Positions 51,116 through 59,380 are shown, numbered from the stretch's first letter. The stretch: DNA of 64,000 nucleotides from Pseudoroseicyclus_A sp041714655 (GCF_041714655.1 NZ_CP168219.1:2604001-2668000); one strand, 5' to 3'. Numbers and translations are program-made. The notes: a model not told the origin generated them from the sequence alone.

Positions 51116-51149
51116 GGAGGCAGAGCCTCCGCCCGGCCCGGCACGGGCC
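51116..51149. terminator. Two hairpins between convergent UbiH-like and Lrp genes
   Basis: GGAGGC (51116-51121)/GCCTCC (51125-51130) with loop AGA is followed by GGCCCG (51135-51140)/CGGGCC (51144-51149) with loop GCA. They follow an AAAAATACCTCGG stretch that also occurs in the repeat at 60440-60574, so this is a family of intergenic terminators. Confidence 0.6.
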
Positions 51150-51164
51150 GGCCCCCCCGAATCG

Positions 51165-51620
51165 TCAGATCGGCCCCGGCCGCCGCTCCTCGCTCAACAG
51201 CACATTCGCCTCCAGAGCCCCCACCCCCGGCAGCGTCATGATCCGCCGCCGCAGCACCCGCTCGAAATCGGCGAGGTCGCGCGCCACGACGCGGAGACGG
51301 AAGTCGTAGAGCCCGAGCACATGCTCGACGAGCTGCACCTCGCGGATCGCCCCCACGGCGCGCTCGAAATCGGCGAGGTTGACCTGGCTCTTCGCGGCGA
51401 GCTTCACGCCGAGGAAGACCGTCACGCCGAAGCCCAGCGCCGCCGGATCGAGCCTCAGACGCCGCCCGGCGATCACCCCCGCCTCCTTCAGCCGCTTCAC
51501 GCGCCGCCATGTGGCGGGCTGGCTCAGCCCCAGCCGCCGGCCGAGCTCCGCGGTCGGCAGGGAAGCATCGGCGACCAGAAGGCGCAGGAGCTGCCGGTCG
51601 GTCTCGTCGAGCTCGATCAT
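51165..51620 (-). CDS. Lrp/AsnC family transcriptional regulator, second of tandem pair
   Basis: A 151-residue Lrp/AsnC regulator with an N-terminal helix-turn-helix (LPTAELGRRLGLSQPATWRRVKR) and a C-terminal RAM/AsnC ligand domain (FERAVGAIREVQLVEHVLG, DFRLRVVARDL). It overlaps the upstream Lrp gene by 4 nt. The two proteins have the same length and layout and are translated together, so a hetero-oligomer is possible. Confidence 0.93.
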   Translation of the reverse strand: MIELDETDRQLLRLLVADASLPTAELGRRLGLSQPATWRRVKRLKEAGVIAGRRLRLDPAALGFGVTVFLGVKLAAKSQVNLADFERAVGAIREVQLVEHVLGLYDFRLRVVARDLADFERVLRRRIMTLPGVGALEANVLLSEERRPGPI

Positions 51621-52072
51621 AAGGGCAGCGCCTCGTCGCGCTTCACCTCGGTCAGCGTCATCAGGCTCTCGATATCGGCGATATGGGGCAGCGTGAGGAT
51701 GCGCCGCCGGTAGATGTCCTGGTAATGGCCGAGGTCGCGGGCGATGACATGCAGCCGCACGTCGACGCGGCCGAGGAAGGTCTGGATCTCCGTCACCTCG
51801 GGGATCGCCCTAGCCCCCTGGAGGAAATCTTCGAACGCCCGGGGGGCGGTCTTGTCGAGCGTGATGCGCAGGCTCACGGCGACGGCATAGCCCAGCGCCC
51901 GCCAGTCGATCACCGCCTCCTGCCCCCGGAGCACCCCCGCCTCCTCCATCTTCGCCACGCGCCGCCCGGCCTTCAGCGCCGAGATCCCGGCGCGCTCGGC
52001 GAGCTCGGCCAGAGGCAGCTCCGGCTCGGCCTGCCAGAGGCGGAGGAGCCGCCTGTCCACATCGTCGAGCAT
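51617..52072 (-). CDS. Lrp/AsnC family transcriptional regulator, first of tandem pair
   Basis: A 151-residue Lrp/AsnC regulator: helix-turn-helix LPLAELAERAGISALKAGRRV and AsnC domain (ARAIPEVTEIQTFLG, DVRLHVIARDL). ATG at 52072 starts directly at the conserved LDDVDRRLL segment. It diverges from ilvC across 127 nt, so control of branched-chain amino acid synthesis by one or both Lrp proteins is likely. No leader peptide is evident ahead of ilvC. Confidence 0.93.
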   Translation of the reverse strand: MLDDVDRRLLRLWQAEPELPLAELAERAGISALKAGRRVAKMEEAGVLRGQEAVIDWRALGYAVAVSLRITLDKTAPRAFEDFLQGARAIPEVTEIQTFLGRVDVRLHVIARDLGHYQDIYRRRILTLPHIADIESLMTLTEVKRDEALPL

Positions 52073-52199
52073 GATATCTCCGGTTTTTCGCCAATCCGCG
52101 CATGATCGCATCCCGCGAGGCGCAAAATACCGCCAGCCTCCCTCTCGAAGCAAGGGGCGGGAGCGGCTACACCCGCCCGGCAAATCCAAGGAGGACCCG

Positions 52200-53222
52200 A
52201 TGCGCGTCTATTACGATCGCGACTGCGATGTGAATCTCATCAAGGACATGAAGGTGGCCATTCTCGGCTACGGCTCGCAGGGCCATGCCCATGCGCTGAA
52301 CCTTCGCGATTCCGGCGCCAAGAACGTCGCCATCGCGCTCCGCGAGGGCTCGCCCTCCAAGGCGAAGGCCGAGGCCGAAGGGCTGCAGGTCATGGGCATC
52401 GCCGAAGCCGCCGCCTGGTGCGACCTCATCATGTTCACCATGCCCGACGAGCTGCAGGCCGCGACCTACAAGAAGCATGTGCATGACAACCTCAAGGAAG
52501 GCGCCGCCATCGCCTTCGCGCACGGGCTGAACGTCCACTTCGGCCTCATCGAGCCGAAGAAGGGCGTCGACGTCATCATGATGGCGCCCAAAGGGCCCGG
52601 CCACACGGTGCGCGGCGAATACGTCAAGGGCGGCGGCGTGCCCTGCCTCGTCGCCGTCGATCAGGACGCGACCGGCCGCGCCATGGAGATCGGCCTCTCC
52701 TATTGCTCCGCCATCGGCGGCGGCCGCTCTGGGATCATCGAGACCAACTTCCGCCAGGAATGCGAAACCGACCTCTTCGGCGAGCAGGCCGTGCTCTGCG
52801 GCGGCCTCGTCGAGCTGATCCGCATGGGCTTCGAGACGCTGGTCGAGGCCGGCTACGAGCCTGAGATGGCCTATTTCGAGTGCCTGCACGAGGTGAAGCT
52901 GATCGTCGACCTCATCTACGAGGGCGGCATCGCCAACATGAACTACTCGATCTCGAACACCGCCGAGTACGGCGAGTATGTCTCCGGCCCGCGCATCCTC
53001 CCCTATGAGGAGACCAAGAAGCGCATGAAGGAGGTCCTGACGGACATCCAGACCGGCAAGTTCGTCCGCGATTTCATGCAGGAGAACGCCGTCGGCCAGC
53101 CGATGTTCAAGGCGACCCGGCGTCTCAACGACGAGCACCAGATCGAGCAGGTCGGCGAGAAGCTCCGCGGCATGATGCCGTGGATCGGCAAGGGCAAGCT
53201 GGTCGACAAGGCCCGGAACTGA
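52200..53222 (+). CDS. ilvC: Ketol-acid reductoisomerase
   Basis: A 340-residue class I enzyme for valine, leucine and isoleucine synthesis: converts acetolactate or acetohydroxybutyrate to dihydroxy acids with NADPH and Mg2+. Visible are the NADP-binding GYGSQGHAHALNLRDSG, GPGHTVRGEYVKGGGVPCLV and the metal-binding ETDLFGEQAVLCGG with downstream Glu. A clear AAGGAGG precedes ATG at 52200. A stable hairpin follows at 53234-53257. Confidence 0.97.
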   Translation: MRVYYDRDCDVNLIKDMKVAILGYGSQGHAHALNLRDSGAKNVAIALREGSPSKAKAEAEGLQVMGIAEAAAWCDLIMFTMPDELQAATYKKHVHDNLKEGAAIAFAHGLNVHFGLIEPKKGVDVIMMAPKGPGHTVRGEYVKGGGVPCLVAVDQDATGRAMEIGLSYCSAIGGGRSGIIETNFRQECETDLFGEQAVLCGGLVELIRMGFETLVEAGYEPEMAYFECLHEVKLIVDLIYEGGIANMNYSISNTAEYGEYVSGPRILPYEETKKRMKEVLTDIQTGKFVRDFMQENAVGQPMFKATRRLNDEHQIEQVGEKLRGMMPWIGKGKLVDKARN

Positions 53223-53233
53223 GCTGAACCGCG

Positions 53234-53257
53234 GGGCCGGGGGGAGACCCCCGGCCC
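53234..53257 (+). terminator. ilvC terminator hairpin
   Basis: GGGCCGGGGG (53234-53243) pairs with its exact complement at 53248-53257 around GAGA, 12 nt after the ilvC stop. There is no T-run, but the stem is strong and well placed. Confidence 0.7.
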
Positions 53258-53352
53258 TGTCACGTTCCGGGGAGCGGCGCGACACATGGGCGACCGGCGC
53301 GCGGCGCGGGCGTATCCTGCCGCCACATAACGCCTGAACCCCGGAGGACCAC

Positions 53353-53721
53353 ATGACCAGACTGCTCCTAGCCGCTGCCGCCGGCCTCGCCCTGACCGGC
53401 AGCCTCGCCCTCGCCGCGCCGGAGGGCGTCGGCCCCACCGATGCCGGCGTCCTCGCCGATGCCGACGGCATGACGCTCTACACCTTCGACAACGACAGCG
53501 AGGGCACATCCGTCTGCTACGACGATTGCGCCGTGAACTGGCCGCCGTTCCTCGCCGCCGAGGGCGCCGAGGAAGGCGACGGCTACACGCTCGTCACCCG
53601 TGACGACGGCTCCCTGCAATGGGCGCTGGACGGCATGCCGCTCTACTACTGGATCGGCGACACCGCCCCCGGCGACACCAACGGCGACGGCGTCGGCGGC
53701 GTCTGGCACGTCATCCAGTGA
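53353..53721 (+). CDS. COG4315-type exported small protein
   Basis: A 122-residue secreted protein with a signal peptide (residues 1-21, ending LALA). It has the family's paired features: DGMTLYTFDNDSEGTSVCYDDCAVNWPPF-type Y-x-F-D segment with two Cys, and a second MPLYYWIGDTAPGDTNG segment ending in WHVI. These proteins are predicted periplasmic or lipoproteins of unknown function (Yx(FWY)xxD repeats). It follows ilvC but has its own gap and GGAGG site. Confidence 0.85.
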   Translation: MTRLLLAAAAGLALTGSLALAAPEGVGPTDAGVLADADGMTLYTFDNDSEGTSVCYDDCAVNWPPFLAAEGAEEGDGYTLVTRDDGSLQWALDGMPLYYWIGDTAPGDTNGDGVGGVWHVIQ

Positions 53722-53782
53722 CGCGGCCCCGATGACCAGACGGCCCGGCAGCGATGCCGGGCCGTTTGCCTTTCCAACATCT

Positions 53783-53800
53783 TGCGCATATATTTGCGCA
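53783..53800. promoter_or_regulatory. Candidate HicB operator over the hicA start
   Basis: TGCGCA at 53783-53788 and again at 53795-53800 (each self-complementary) form a dyad with an AT-rich spacer, TATATT. It ends at the first base of the hicA ATG. HicB antitoxins commonly repress their own promoter through such inverted repeats; binding here is inferred. Confidence 0.55.
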
Positions 53801-53988
53801 TGAAGCGCAACAGCCGCCTCATCGTGAAACGGCTCGAGGCCGAAGGGTTCGAGCTCGTCTCGGTGCGCGGCTCGCATCACAAGTATCGCAAGGGCGCGCG
53901 GACGGTCATCGTCCCGCATCCGAAGAAGGACCTGCCGGTCGGCACGGCACGCGCCATCGCACGGGCAGCGGGATGGGAGACAGGATGA
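53800..53988 (+). CDS. hicA: HicA family mRNA interferase toxin
   Basis: A 62-residue dsRNA-binding-fold toxin that cleaves mRNA when released from HicB. It reads IVKRLEAEGFELVSVRGSHH with the catalytic His in GSHHKY, and ends PHPKKDLPVGTARAIARAAGW. ATG at 53800 gives the normal MKRNSRLIV N-terminus; an in-frame ATG at 53782 would place the start within the operator. It overlaps hicB by 4 nt. Confidence 0.92.
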   Translation: MKRNSRLIVKRLEAEGFELVSVRGSHHKYRKGARTVIVPHPKKDLPVGTARAIARAAGWETG

Positions 53989-54377
53989 AGCATTTCATTG
54001 CCGTCGTGCATCAGGAGGGGGACAGCGCCTACGGCCTGCATTTCCCCGATCTGCCCGGCTGTGTCTCCGCCGCCGACAGGGTGGACGATCTCCTTCCCAA
54101 GGCAATCGAGGCGCTGCAGCTCTGGTTCGAGGACATGCCGCCTGTGTCCCCCGGGAGCATGGCCGACGTGCGGCGCGCGGCGGCGGAGGACATTGCCGCG
54201 GGCGCGGTCCTCATCGCCGTGCCGCTGATCCAGTCGGAGGCGAGGCCCGTCCGCGCCAATATCAGCCTCGACCGGGGCATGCTGGCCGCCATCGACGAGG
54301 CGGCAAGGGCGCGGGGGCTGACGCGGTCGTCCTTCATCGCCGAAGCGGCGCGGAAGGAGATCGAGGGCCGGCACTGA
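53985..54377 (+). CDS. hicB: HicB family antitoxin with ribbon-helix-helix tail
   Basis: A 130-residue antitoxin. The N-terminal HicB fold (FIAVVHQEGDSAYGLHFPDL, PGCVSAADRVDDLL) binds HicA; the C-terminal segment (VRANISLDRGMLAAIDEAAR, LTRSSFIAEAARKEI) is a ribbon-helix-helix DNA-binding domain. It is translationally coupled to the toxin and probably autoregulates through the dyad upstream of hicA. A hairpin follows at 54410-54429. Confidence 0.92.
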   Translation: MKHFIAVVHQEGDSAYGLHFPDLPGCVSAADRVDDLLPKAIEALQLWFEDMPPVSPGSMADVRRAAAEDIAAGAVLIAVPLIQSEARPVRANISLDRGMLAAIDEAARARGLTRSSFIAEAARKEIEGRH

Positions 54378-54409
54378 GGCGCCTCCGGATCTGACGCGCC
54401 CCGCCCGTA

Positions 54410-54429
54410 GGCCGGGCTTCAGCCCGGCC
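54410..54429. terminator. Hairpin between hicB and the convergent permease gene
   Basis: GGCCGGGCT (54410-54418) and AGCCCGGCC (54421-54429) form a compact stem with the loop in the TTCA centre. Probably a bidirectional terminator for the convergent genes. Confidence 0.55.
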
Positions 54430-54433
54430 CCCC

Positions 54434-55744
54434 TCACGCCCGAAGCGCCCCCACGATCTCGCGTCTCAGCGCCCCCCAGGCGGGGAGGAGCGCCATCAGC
54501 GCCGTGAGGCTCACGAAGCCCGCCGCCATCTTCACCTCCGGCCAGCCAAGGGTGGCGGTGACGAGCACGTCCGTCCGCGCGGTGACCACTGCCGAGAGCC
54601 CCGCCGCCGCGCCGTAGCCGAGGGCGAGGCCGAGGAGGGTGCCGACCGACAGGAGCCCCATCGCGTAGCTCCAGACCACCGCCGCGACGAAGCGGGGCGG
54701 CGCGCCCAGGGCGCGGAGCAAAGCCAGCGCCCGGGCGAAGAGGCGGACGAGGATGGCCAGCGCCAACAGCACCGAGAGCGTCACCAGCACCTGCGCCGCC
54801 GTTGCCATGAGGCTCAGCGCCTCGCGCACGTCGCCGAGCCGCGCCTGAAGCCCCGCCAGCACGGCGCCGGGGAGGAAGGCCATCAGGTCGTCGCGGCCGT
54901 AGCGCGAAAGGAGCTGATAGGTGCCGCCCAGCGTCTGGGCCCGGACCAGCATCGCCGGGGTGCCGGGGAAATAGGCCGCATCGAACGGCGGGCCGATCTG
55001 CTCCTCCGCCTCCAGCGCATGGCCGTTGGCGAGGCCGTGGACCTCCCAGACCGCCTCGATGGGCACGATCACCGCCCGGTCCCAGGGGGAGCCGGTGGGC
55101 GCCATCCGGCCGACCACCTCGTAATGGTGGCCCTCGTGGGCATGTTCGTCGGCGGCATCGCCGGCGCCATGGGCCGGCTCGATCTCGTCGCCGAGCGCGA
55201 AGGGCGCGAAGGCGCCGATCACGGCCTCCTCATGGGCGGCGAAGCTGCGGCCCTCGGCGAGCTCGGGGGAGAGATGGGCGACGAAGGCGGCGACCGTGCC
55301 GACCACCGGCGCCGACCCGGCGCTGTCGCCGAAGGCGAGCGGCGCGGCGAGGGCGACATCGGGGTCGCCCGAGACCTCCGCGAAGGTGGGCCCGTCGATC
55401 AGCGGCATGTCCGAGGCCTGCAGATAGACCGCCGCCATCATCGCCGTCAGCTCGCTGCCGGGCGCGGCGAGGATGAGGTCGAACGGGTCGGCGGCGCGGG
55501 CGGTGCCGGCGCGCAGGCCCCTTTCGGCGGCGAGAAGCCCGGCGCCGATGGCGATGGCGGCGGCGATCAGCGCCACGAAGGCGAGGTTCGCCGGCAGGAA
55601 GCGCCGGCCCATGTCGCGGATGAGTGCCCCGGGGGCGAACCCCCGGAGGAGGATCACGGCGAGGATCAGCGCCGGGAGGAGAAGGGCGAGGGTAAGGAGC
55701 AGGTCCTCCGCCCAGAGCGGCAGCGACAGCCAGAGGTTACGCAT
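54434..55744 (-). CDS. FtsX-like ABC transporter permease with His-rich loop
   Basis: A 436-residue permease: two N-terminal hydrophobic segments (about 16-35 and 52-72), a large extracytoplasmic domain, and three C-terminal segments with an FtsX-like end. The extracytoplasmic domain carries a His cluster (His192, His201, His203, His206, His207; DEHAHEGHH), suggesting metal contact. It overlaps its ATPase gene by 8 nt. With the ATPase and the Tat-exported protein upstream it resembles the ABC/DUF3299 sets that are zinc-regulated in pseudomonads; this link is inference. Confidence 0.82.
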   Translation of the reverse strand: MRNLWLSLPLWAEDLLLTLALLLPALILAVILLRGFAPGALIRDMGRRFLPANLAFVALIAAAIAIGAGLLAAERGLRAGTARAADPFDLILAAPGSELTAMMAAVYLQASDMPLIDGPTFAEVSGDPDVALAAPLAFGDSAGSAPVVGTVAAFVAHLSPELAEGRSFAAHEEAVIGAFAPFALGDEIEPAHGAGDAADEHAHEGHHYEVVGRMAPTGSPWDRAVIVPIEAVWEVHGLANGHALEAEEQIGPPFDAAYFPGTPAMLVRAQTLGGTYQLLSRYGRDDLMAFLPGAVLAGLQARLGDVREALSLMATAAQVLVTLSVLLALAILVRLFARALALLRALGAPPRFVAAVVWSYAMGLLSVGTLLGLALGYGAAAGLSAVVTARTDVLVTATLGWPEVKMAAGFVSLTALMALLPAWGALRREIVGALRA

Positions 55745-56447
55745 GGGCGGGCACCTCGGCGAGGGGGCGGGCGGGCTCTGCCGCCGGGGCGCCGTCGCGG
55801 ATCTCCAGCCGCCGGCCGAGCGCGGCGGTGAGGGCGGCATCATGGGTGACGGCGACGAGGGTCCGCGTGCCGGCGAGCCCGGCGAGGTCGGCGATCAGCC
55901 GGTCGGCGGCGGCGCGGTCGAGGCTGGCCGTCGGCTCGTCGGCGAGGAGCACCTCGGGATCGGCCGCCAGCGCCCGCGCGATGGAGACGCGCTGCCGCTC
56001 GCCGCCCGAGAGCGTCGCGGCGCGCTGGTGGAGCCTGTTGCCGAGCCCGAGCCGCTCCAGCCAGCCCTCGGCCCCGGCGCGGAGCGCCGCCCGCTCGGAG
56101 GGCGGCGCATAGGCGGCACTGAGCGCGGCATTGTCGAGCGCCGTCATCTCGTCGAAGAGCTGATGGTCCTGAAAGACCAGCCCGACCCGCCGGCGGCGCC
56201 AGCGGGCGCGGGCGGGGGCGTTCATCGCCGTGATCTCGTCGCCGCCCCAGACGATCCGGCCGGCGCTGGCGGGGATCAGCCCGGCGAGCGCGTAAAGGAG
56301 CGTCGACTTGCCGGCGCCGGAGGGGCCGTTCACGGCGAGGGCCTCGCCCGGGGCGAGCGCGAGGGCGGGGAGCGTCAGCAGGCGGCGCCCGCCGGCCTCG
56401 ATGGCGAGGCCGTGGAGCGCCAGTGCGGCGCCGTTCGGGAATGTCAT
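55737..56447 (-). CDS. ABC transporter ATP-binding protein (LolD/MacB-like)
   Basis: A 236-residue ATPase with Walker A NGPSGAGKST (38-47), Q-loop LVFQDHQLFD, signature LSGGERQRVSIARAL and Walker B LLADEPTASLD, typical of the LolD/FtsE group that pairs with FtsX-like permeases. It starts 3 nt after the stop of the Tat-exported protein gene and overlaps the permease, so the three form one operon. Confidence 0.93.
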   Translation of the reverse strand: MTFPNGAALALHGLAIEAGGRRLLTLPALALAPGEALAVNGPSGAGKSTLLYALAGLIPASAGRIVWGGDEITAMNAPARARWRRRRVGLVFQDHQLFDEMTALDNAALSAAYAPPSERAALRAGAEGWLERLGLGNRLHQRAATLSGGERQRVSIARALAADPEVLLADEPTASLDRAAADRLIADLAGLAGTRTLVAVTHDAALTAALGRRLEIRDGAPAAEPARPLAEVPAHA

Positions 56448-56450
56448 CGC

Positions 56451-56879
56451 TCAGACCCGGTCGAAGCGCGCTTCGGTCAGGCGCAGCCGGCTGACGAAGC
56501 CGGTGTCCGGCTCGGTCTCGGGGCCGAGCTCGAGGATGCCGGTGGTCAGGAGCTTCACGTTGAAGGGCTGGACGTCGTAGATCCGCCGCGTGTGGATGGC
56601 GGCGATGTCATCGGGCCATTCCGCCTCGGTCTCGCAGAAGGGGCAGACGGTCAGCGGCCGGCGGGTGAGGACGAAGAAGGTGCTGTCGGCCTTGAGCGGC
56701 GGCGCCATGTAGCCTTCGAGCGTGACCTCGCGCCCTTCGAGCGAGAGGGCGAGCTCGGTGAAGGTCATATCGCGGTTGTAGAGATCGCGCAGGAGGATGG
56801 CCTCGGCGGCGAGCGCCGGCCGGGCGGCGACTGCAGCGGCGGCGGCGGCGGACGTGGAAAGGAAGCGGCGTCGGTTCAT
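56451..56879 (-). CDS. Tat-exported DUF3299-like protein
   Basis: A 142-residue exported protein. A twin-arginine signal (NRRRFLSTSAAAAAA) points to folded, possibly metal-bound export. The mature part has GREVTLEGYMAPPLKADSTF, then CPFC (two Cys) and a conserved-looking VQPFNVKLLTTG. The layout resembles DUF3299 but with CPFC replacing that family's Pro-rich block. It is the first gene of the ABC operon. The assignment to DUF3299 is tentative. Confidence 0.6.
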   Translation of the reverse strand: MNRRRFLSTSAAAAAAVAARPALAAEAILLRDLYNRDMTFTELALSLEGREVTLEGYMAPPLKADSTFFVLTRRPLTVCPFCETEAEWPDDIAAIHTRRIYDVQPFNVKLLTTGILELGPETEPDTGFVSRLRLTEARFDRV

Positions 56880-56982
56880 GTCGGATGCTCCGGCTGCGGC
56901 GAGTCGCTGGCGGGCTCACCCTCAGGTCAAGGGAAACGGCGGGCCGCCGGAGAAGGCAGCCCGCCGCAGGATCAGGCGAGGG

Positions 56983-58479
56983 TCACTCGGCAGAGATCGC
57001 GTGGTTGATCACGTGGAAGATCTCGTTCTGCTCCATCGTGCCGTTGACGAGATGCGCCCAGGGGCCGTTGGCCCAGATGGCGACGTCTTCACCGGAATGC
57101 GTCTCGGAGCCCATCGGCACGAGCGCCTGCTGGAGGTAGTCGAGGTCGGTGGCTTCTTCCTCGGTCAGGTCGGGGCGGGCGCCGGACCAGGTGCCGTCTT
57201 CCTGCTCGGTGATGACCGAGCCGGCGCCGTTCAGGTAGCCGGCGACGGTGTAGGGCTTGCCGTCGGCCGCGAGGAGCGGCTCGGTGCCTTCCACGCCCTG
57301 GGTGTTCACGTCGAGGCAGAGGCCGAGGATGTCGGAGCCGCGGCCGCAATAGCCGTTGAAGGCGATGGCATGCTCGTGGTCGGCGGTGACGATGATCAGC
57401 GTCTCGGACGCGTCGGTCATGTCGATGGCCATCTGCACGGCCTCGGCGAAGGCGACACCGTCCGCCACGGCGCGGGCAAGGTTGCCGCCGTGGTTGGCGT
57501 GGTCGACCCGGCCGCCCTCGACCTCGAGGTAGAAGCCGCCCTCGTTCTGGGAGAGCGTCTCGATGGCGAAGGCGGTCATCTCGGCGATCGACGGCTCGTC
57601 GGAGCGGTCGGCCTCGTATTCCATGTGGGAATTCTCGAAGAAGCCGAGGATCGGGCCGGTCTCGAGCGAGGGCGTCAGGCCTTCGAGCGTCTCGGCGTTC
57701 CAGGCGAACTGGCCGCCCATCTCGGTGATTTCCGAGATCATGTCACGGCCATCGGCGCGGACACCGGTGTAGCCCTCGTCGAGGGTCACGTCGGCGGAGA
57801 CGAAGTAGCGACCGCCGCCACCGAGGGCGAGGTCGAGCGTGCCGGCCTTCATGGCCTCGATCATCTGGGCGGCGATGTCGACCTGACCGCAGCCTTCCGG
57901 GATCGCGGTGTCGTCTTCCCAGTTCCGGTTCACGGTGCGGGCATAGACGGCAGCCGGGGTGGCGTGGGTGAGACGCGCGGTGGAGATGATGCCGACGGAC
58001 TTGCCCATGTCGGTCGCGATCTCGGAGAGCAGCGTCAGCGGCGCGGCGTCGAGCCCGCCCTGGCAATCGTCGACCATGACGTCGCCGGTGACGTTGATCA
58101 TCTCGTTGCGCTGCTTGATGCCGGTGTTCATGGCGCCGGCGGTCGGGGCGCTGTCGGGGGTCTGGCCGTTGATCGTGTAGGTCTTGACGAGGGCCGAGTT
58201 CGGGAAGGCTTCATAGGGCAGGACGTAATCGTCGCCGAGCCCGCCCGCCTGCTGGCCGGCGAAGAGCCGGACGGCATAATTCGTGCCGACGCCCATGCCG
58301 TCGGCGACGAACAGGATCACGTTGCGCGCGGTGCCGGTGTTCGGCGTGGCGGCGGCACGGGCCTCGACGGCGGCGGCGCCGTTGGTGAACCACTCGGAAT
58401 CGGCCTGGACGATGTCCTGGGCGAAGGCCGGCGCGGCCAGCGCAACGAGCGCGACACTCGCCTTGAGCGAAGTTTTCAT
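56983..58479 (-). CDS. Periplasmic alkaline phosphatase (PhoA family)
   Basis: A 498-residue secreted phosphatase. The signal peptide is residues 1-20 (AFA before Gln). Active-site motifs are present: VADGMG with Asp60, nucleophile Ser110 in TPDSAPTAGAM, GGRVDHANHGG and TADHEHAIAF for metal binding. It carries several Cys residues consistent with periplasmic disulfides. It lies upstream of the ABC set on the same strand but has a 103-nt gap. Phosphate-starvation control would be expected, but no Pho box was recognised. Confidence 0.93.
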   Translation of the reverse strand: MKTSLKASVALVALAAPAFAQDIVQADSEWFTNGAAAVEARAAATPNTGTARNVILFVADGMGVGTNYAVRLFAGQQAGGLGDDYVLPYEAFPNSALVKTYTINGQTPDSAPTAGAMNTGIKQRNEMINVTGDVMVDDCQGGLDAAPLTLLSEIATDMGKSVGIISTARLTHATPAAVYARTVNRNWEDDTAIPEGCGQVDIAAQMIEAMKAGTLDLALGGGGRYFVSADVTLDEGYTGVRADGRDMISEITEMGGQFAWNAETLEGLTPSLETGPILGFFENSHMEYEADRSDEPSIAEMTAFAIETLSQNEGGFYLEVEGGRVDHANHGGNLARAVADGVAFAEAVQMAIDMTDASETLIIVTADHEHAIAFNGYCGRGSDILGLCLDVNTQGVEGTEPLLAADGKPYTVAGYLNGAGSVITEQEDGTWSGARPDLTEEEATDLDYLQQALVPMGSETHSGEDVAIWANGPWAHLVNGTMEQNEIFHVINHAISAE

Positions 58480-58903
58480 GGATGTGCTCCCCTGGGGTTT
58501 GCTTCGTGCGGCGAGGCTTAGGAGCGGCGGGACTCCGCGGCATGACAGGGAGGTAAACGTTTCATGACTTGGCGCCGGGGAAGCGGCGGGGGGCCGTAAG
58601 GGGAGGCGCCCGGGGGATTGCATCCCCCGAACCCCCTGCCCTCACGGGGGCTTGAGGGCCGCCGGCCCCCGTTTCCGGTAGGGGCCAGCCCCCACGCCCC
58701 CGAGGTATTTGGAAAGGGGCAGGAGCAAGAGCGCATCTGCCTCTGCCCCTTTTCAAATACCCTTCGCGGGTCGCCATTGGTTCGAGCCCCAATGGCGACG
58801 AGGGGCAGACGGCCCCTCGCGCCCGCCCTCTCCTCCGGCGCCGGCCATTGCGGCAGAAACCCGTGCCGCTATAGTGCCGCCTCCTGACGAGAGGGGGCGA
58901 GGC
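58480..58903. other. 424-bp gap between alkaline phosphatase and purE
   Basis: No gene. It contains runs of C-rich and G-rich stretches with nested hairpins and one copy of the intergenic repeat (58697-58819) that recurs in opposite orientation after purK. Promoters for phoA (minus strand) and purE should lie at its two ends, but no clear -35/-10 was identified. Confidence 0.5.
58697..58819 (+). repeat. Intergenic repeat, copy A (upstream of purE)
   Basis: About 123 bp. It contains GAGGTATTTGGAAAGGGGCA and its near-complement CTGCCCCTTTTCAAATACCC, then GGTTCGAGCCCCAATGGCGA and a GAGGGGCAG/CCCCTC stem. The whole unit recurs inverted at 60440-60574 with scattered substitutions and a short insertion. 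Probably a dispersed terminator/RNA-structure repeat. Confidence 0.8.
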
Positions 58904-59380
58904 ATGGCCGAGGTCGGCATCATCATGGGCAGCCAGTCGGACTGGGCCACAATGAGGGCCGCGGCCGAGGTGCTGGACGAGCTCGGTATCGCCCATGAGG
59001 CGCGCATCGTCTCCGCCCACCGGACGCCTGACCGGCTCTGGACCTACGGCAAGGAGGCGGCGGGGCGCGGGATCAAGGTGATCATCGCCGGCGCCGGCGG
59101 CGCGGCGCATCTGCCGGGGATGATGGCCTCGAAGACCCGCCTGCCGGTCATCGGCGTCCCCGTCCAGACCAAGGCGCTCGGCGGCGTCGATTCGCTCTAT
59201 TCCATCGTGCAGATGCCGCGCGGTTTCCCCGTTGCCACCATGGCCATCGGCGGCGCGATGAACGCCGGGTTGATGGCGGCGGCGATCCTTGCGATCTCCG
59301 ATGCCGCCCTCGCCGCGCGGCTGGAGGCCTGGCGCGAGGCGCTGGCCGCCTCGATCCCCGAGGTGCCGCAGGATGACTGA
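58904..59380 (+). CDS. purE: 5-(carboxyamino)imidazole ribonucleotide mutase
   Basis: A 158-residue class I PurE that moves the carboxyl group of N5-CAIR to form CAIR in purine synthesis. It shows the GSQSDW phosphate-binding motif, the active-site SAHRTP, IIAGAGGAAHLPGM and GFPVATMAIG. GAGGGGGCGAGG precedes ATG at 58904. It overlaps purK by 8 nt. Confidence 0.96.
   Translation: MAEVGIIMGSQSDWATMRAAAEVLDELGIAHEARIVSAHRTPDRLWTYGKEAAGRGIKVIIAGAGGAAHLPGMMASKTRLPVIGVPVQTKALGGVDSLYSIVQMPRGFPVATMAIGGAMNAGLMAAAILAISDAALAARLEAWREALAASIPEVPQDD

Noticed and set aside
52072..52199. Attenuator or leader peptide ahead of ilvC
   Set aside because: No short frame with branched-chain codon runs and no paired terminator/antiterminator structure could be drawn; Lrp control is more likely.
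58776..58800. tRNA fragment in the repeat near purE (GGTTCGAGCCCC resembles a T-arm)
   Set aside because: No acceptor, D or anticodon arms could be assembled around it on either strand.
58480..58903. Purine riboswitch or PurR site upstream of purE
   Set aside because: No purine-aptamer-like fold or conserved core seen; the structure present belongs to the inverted repeat.
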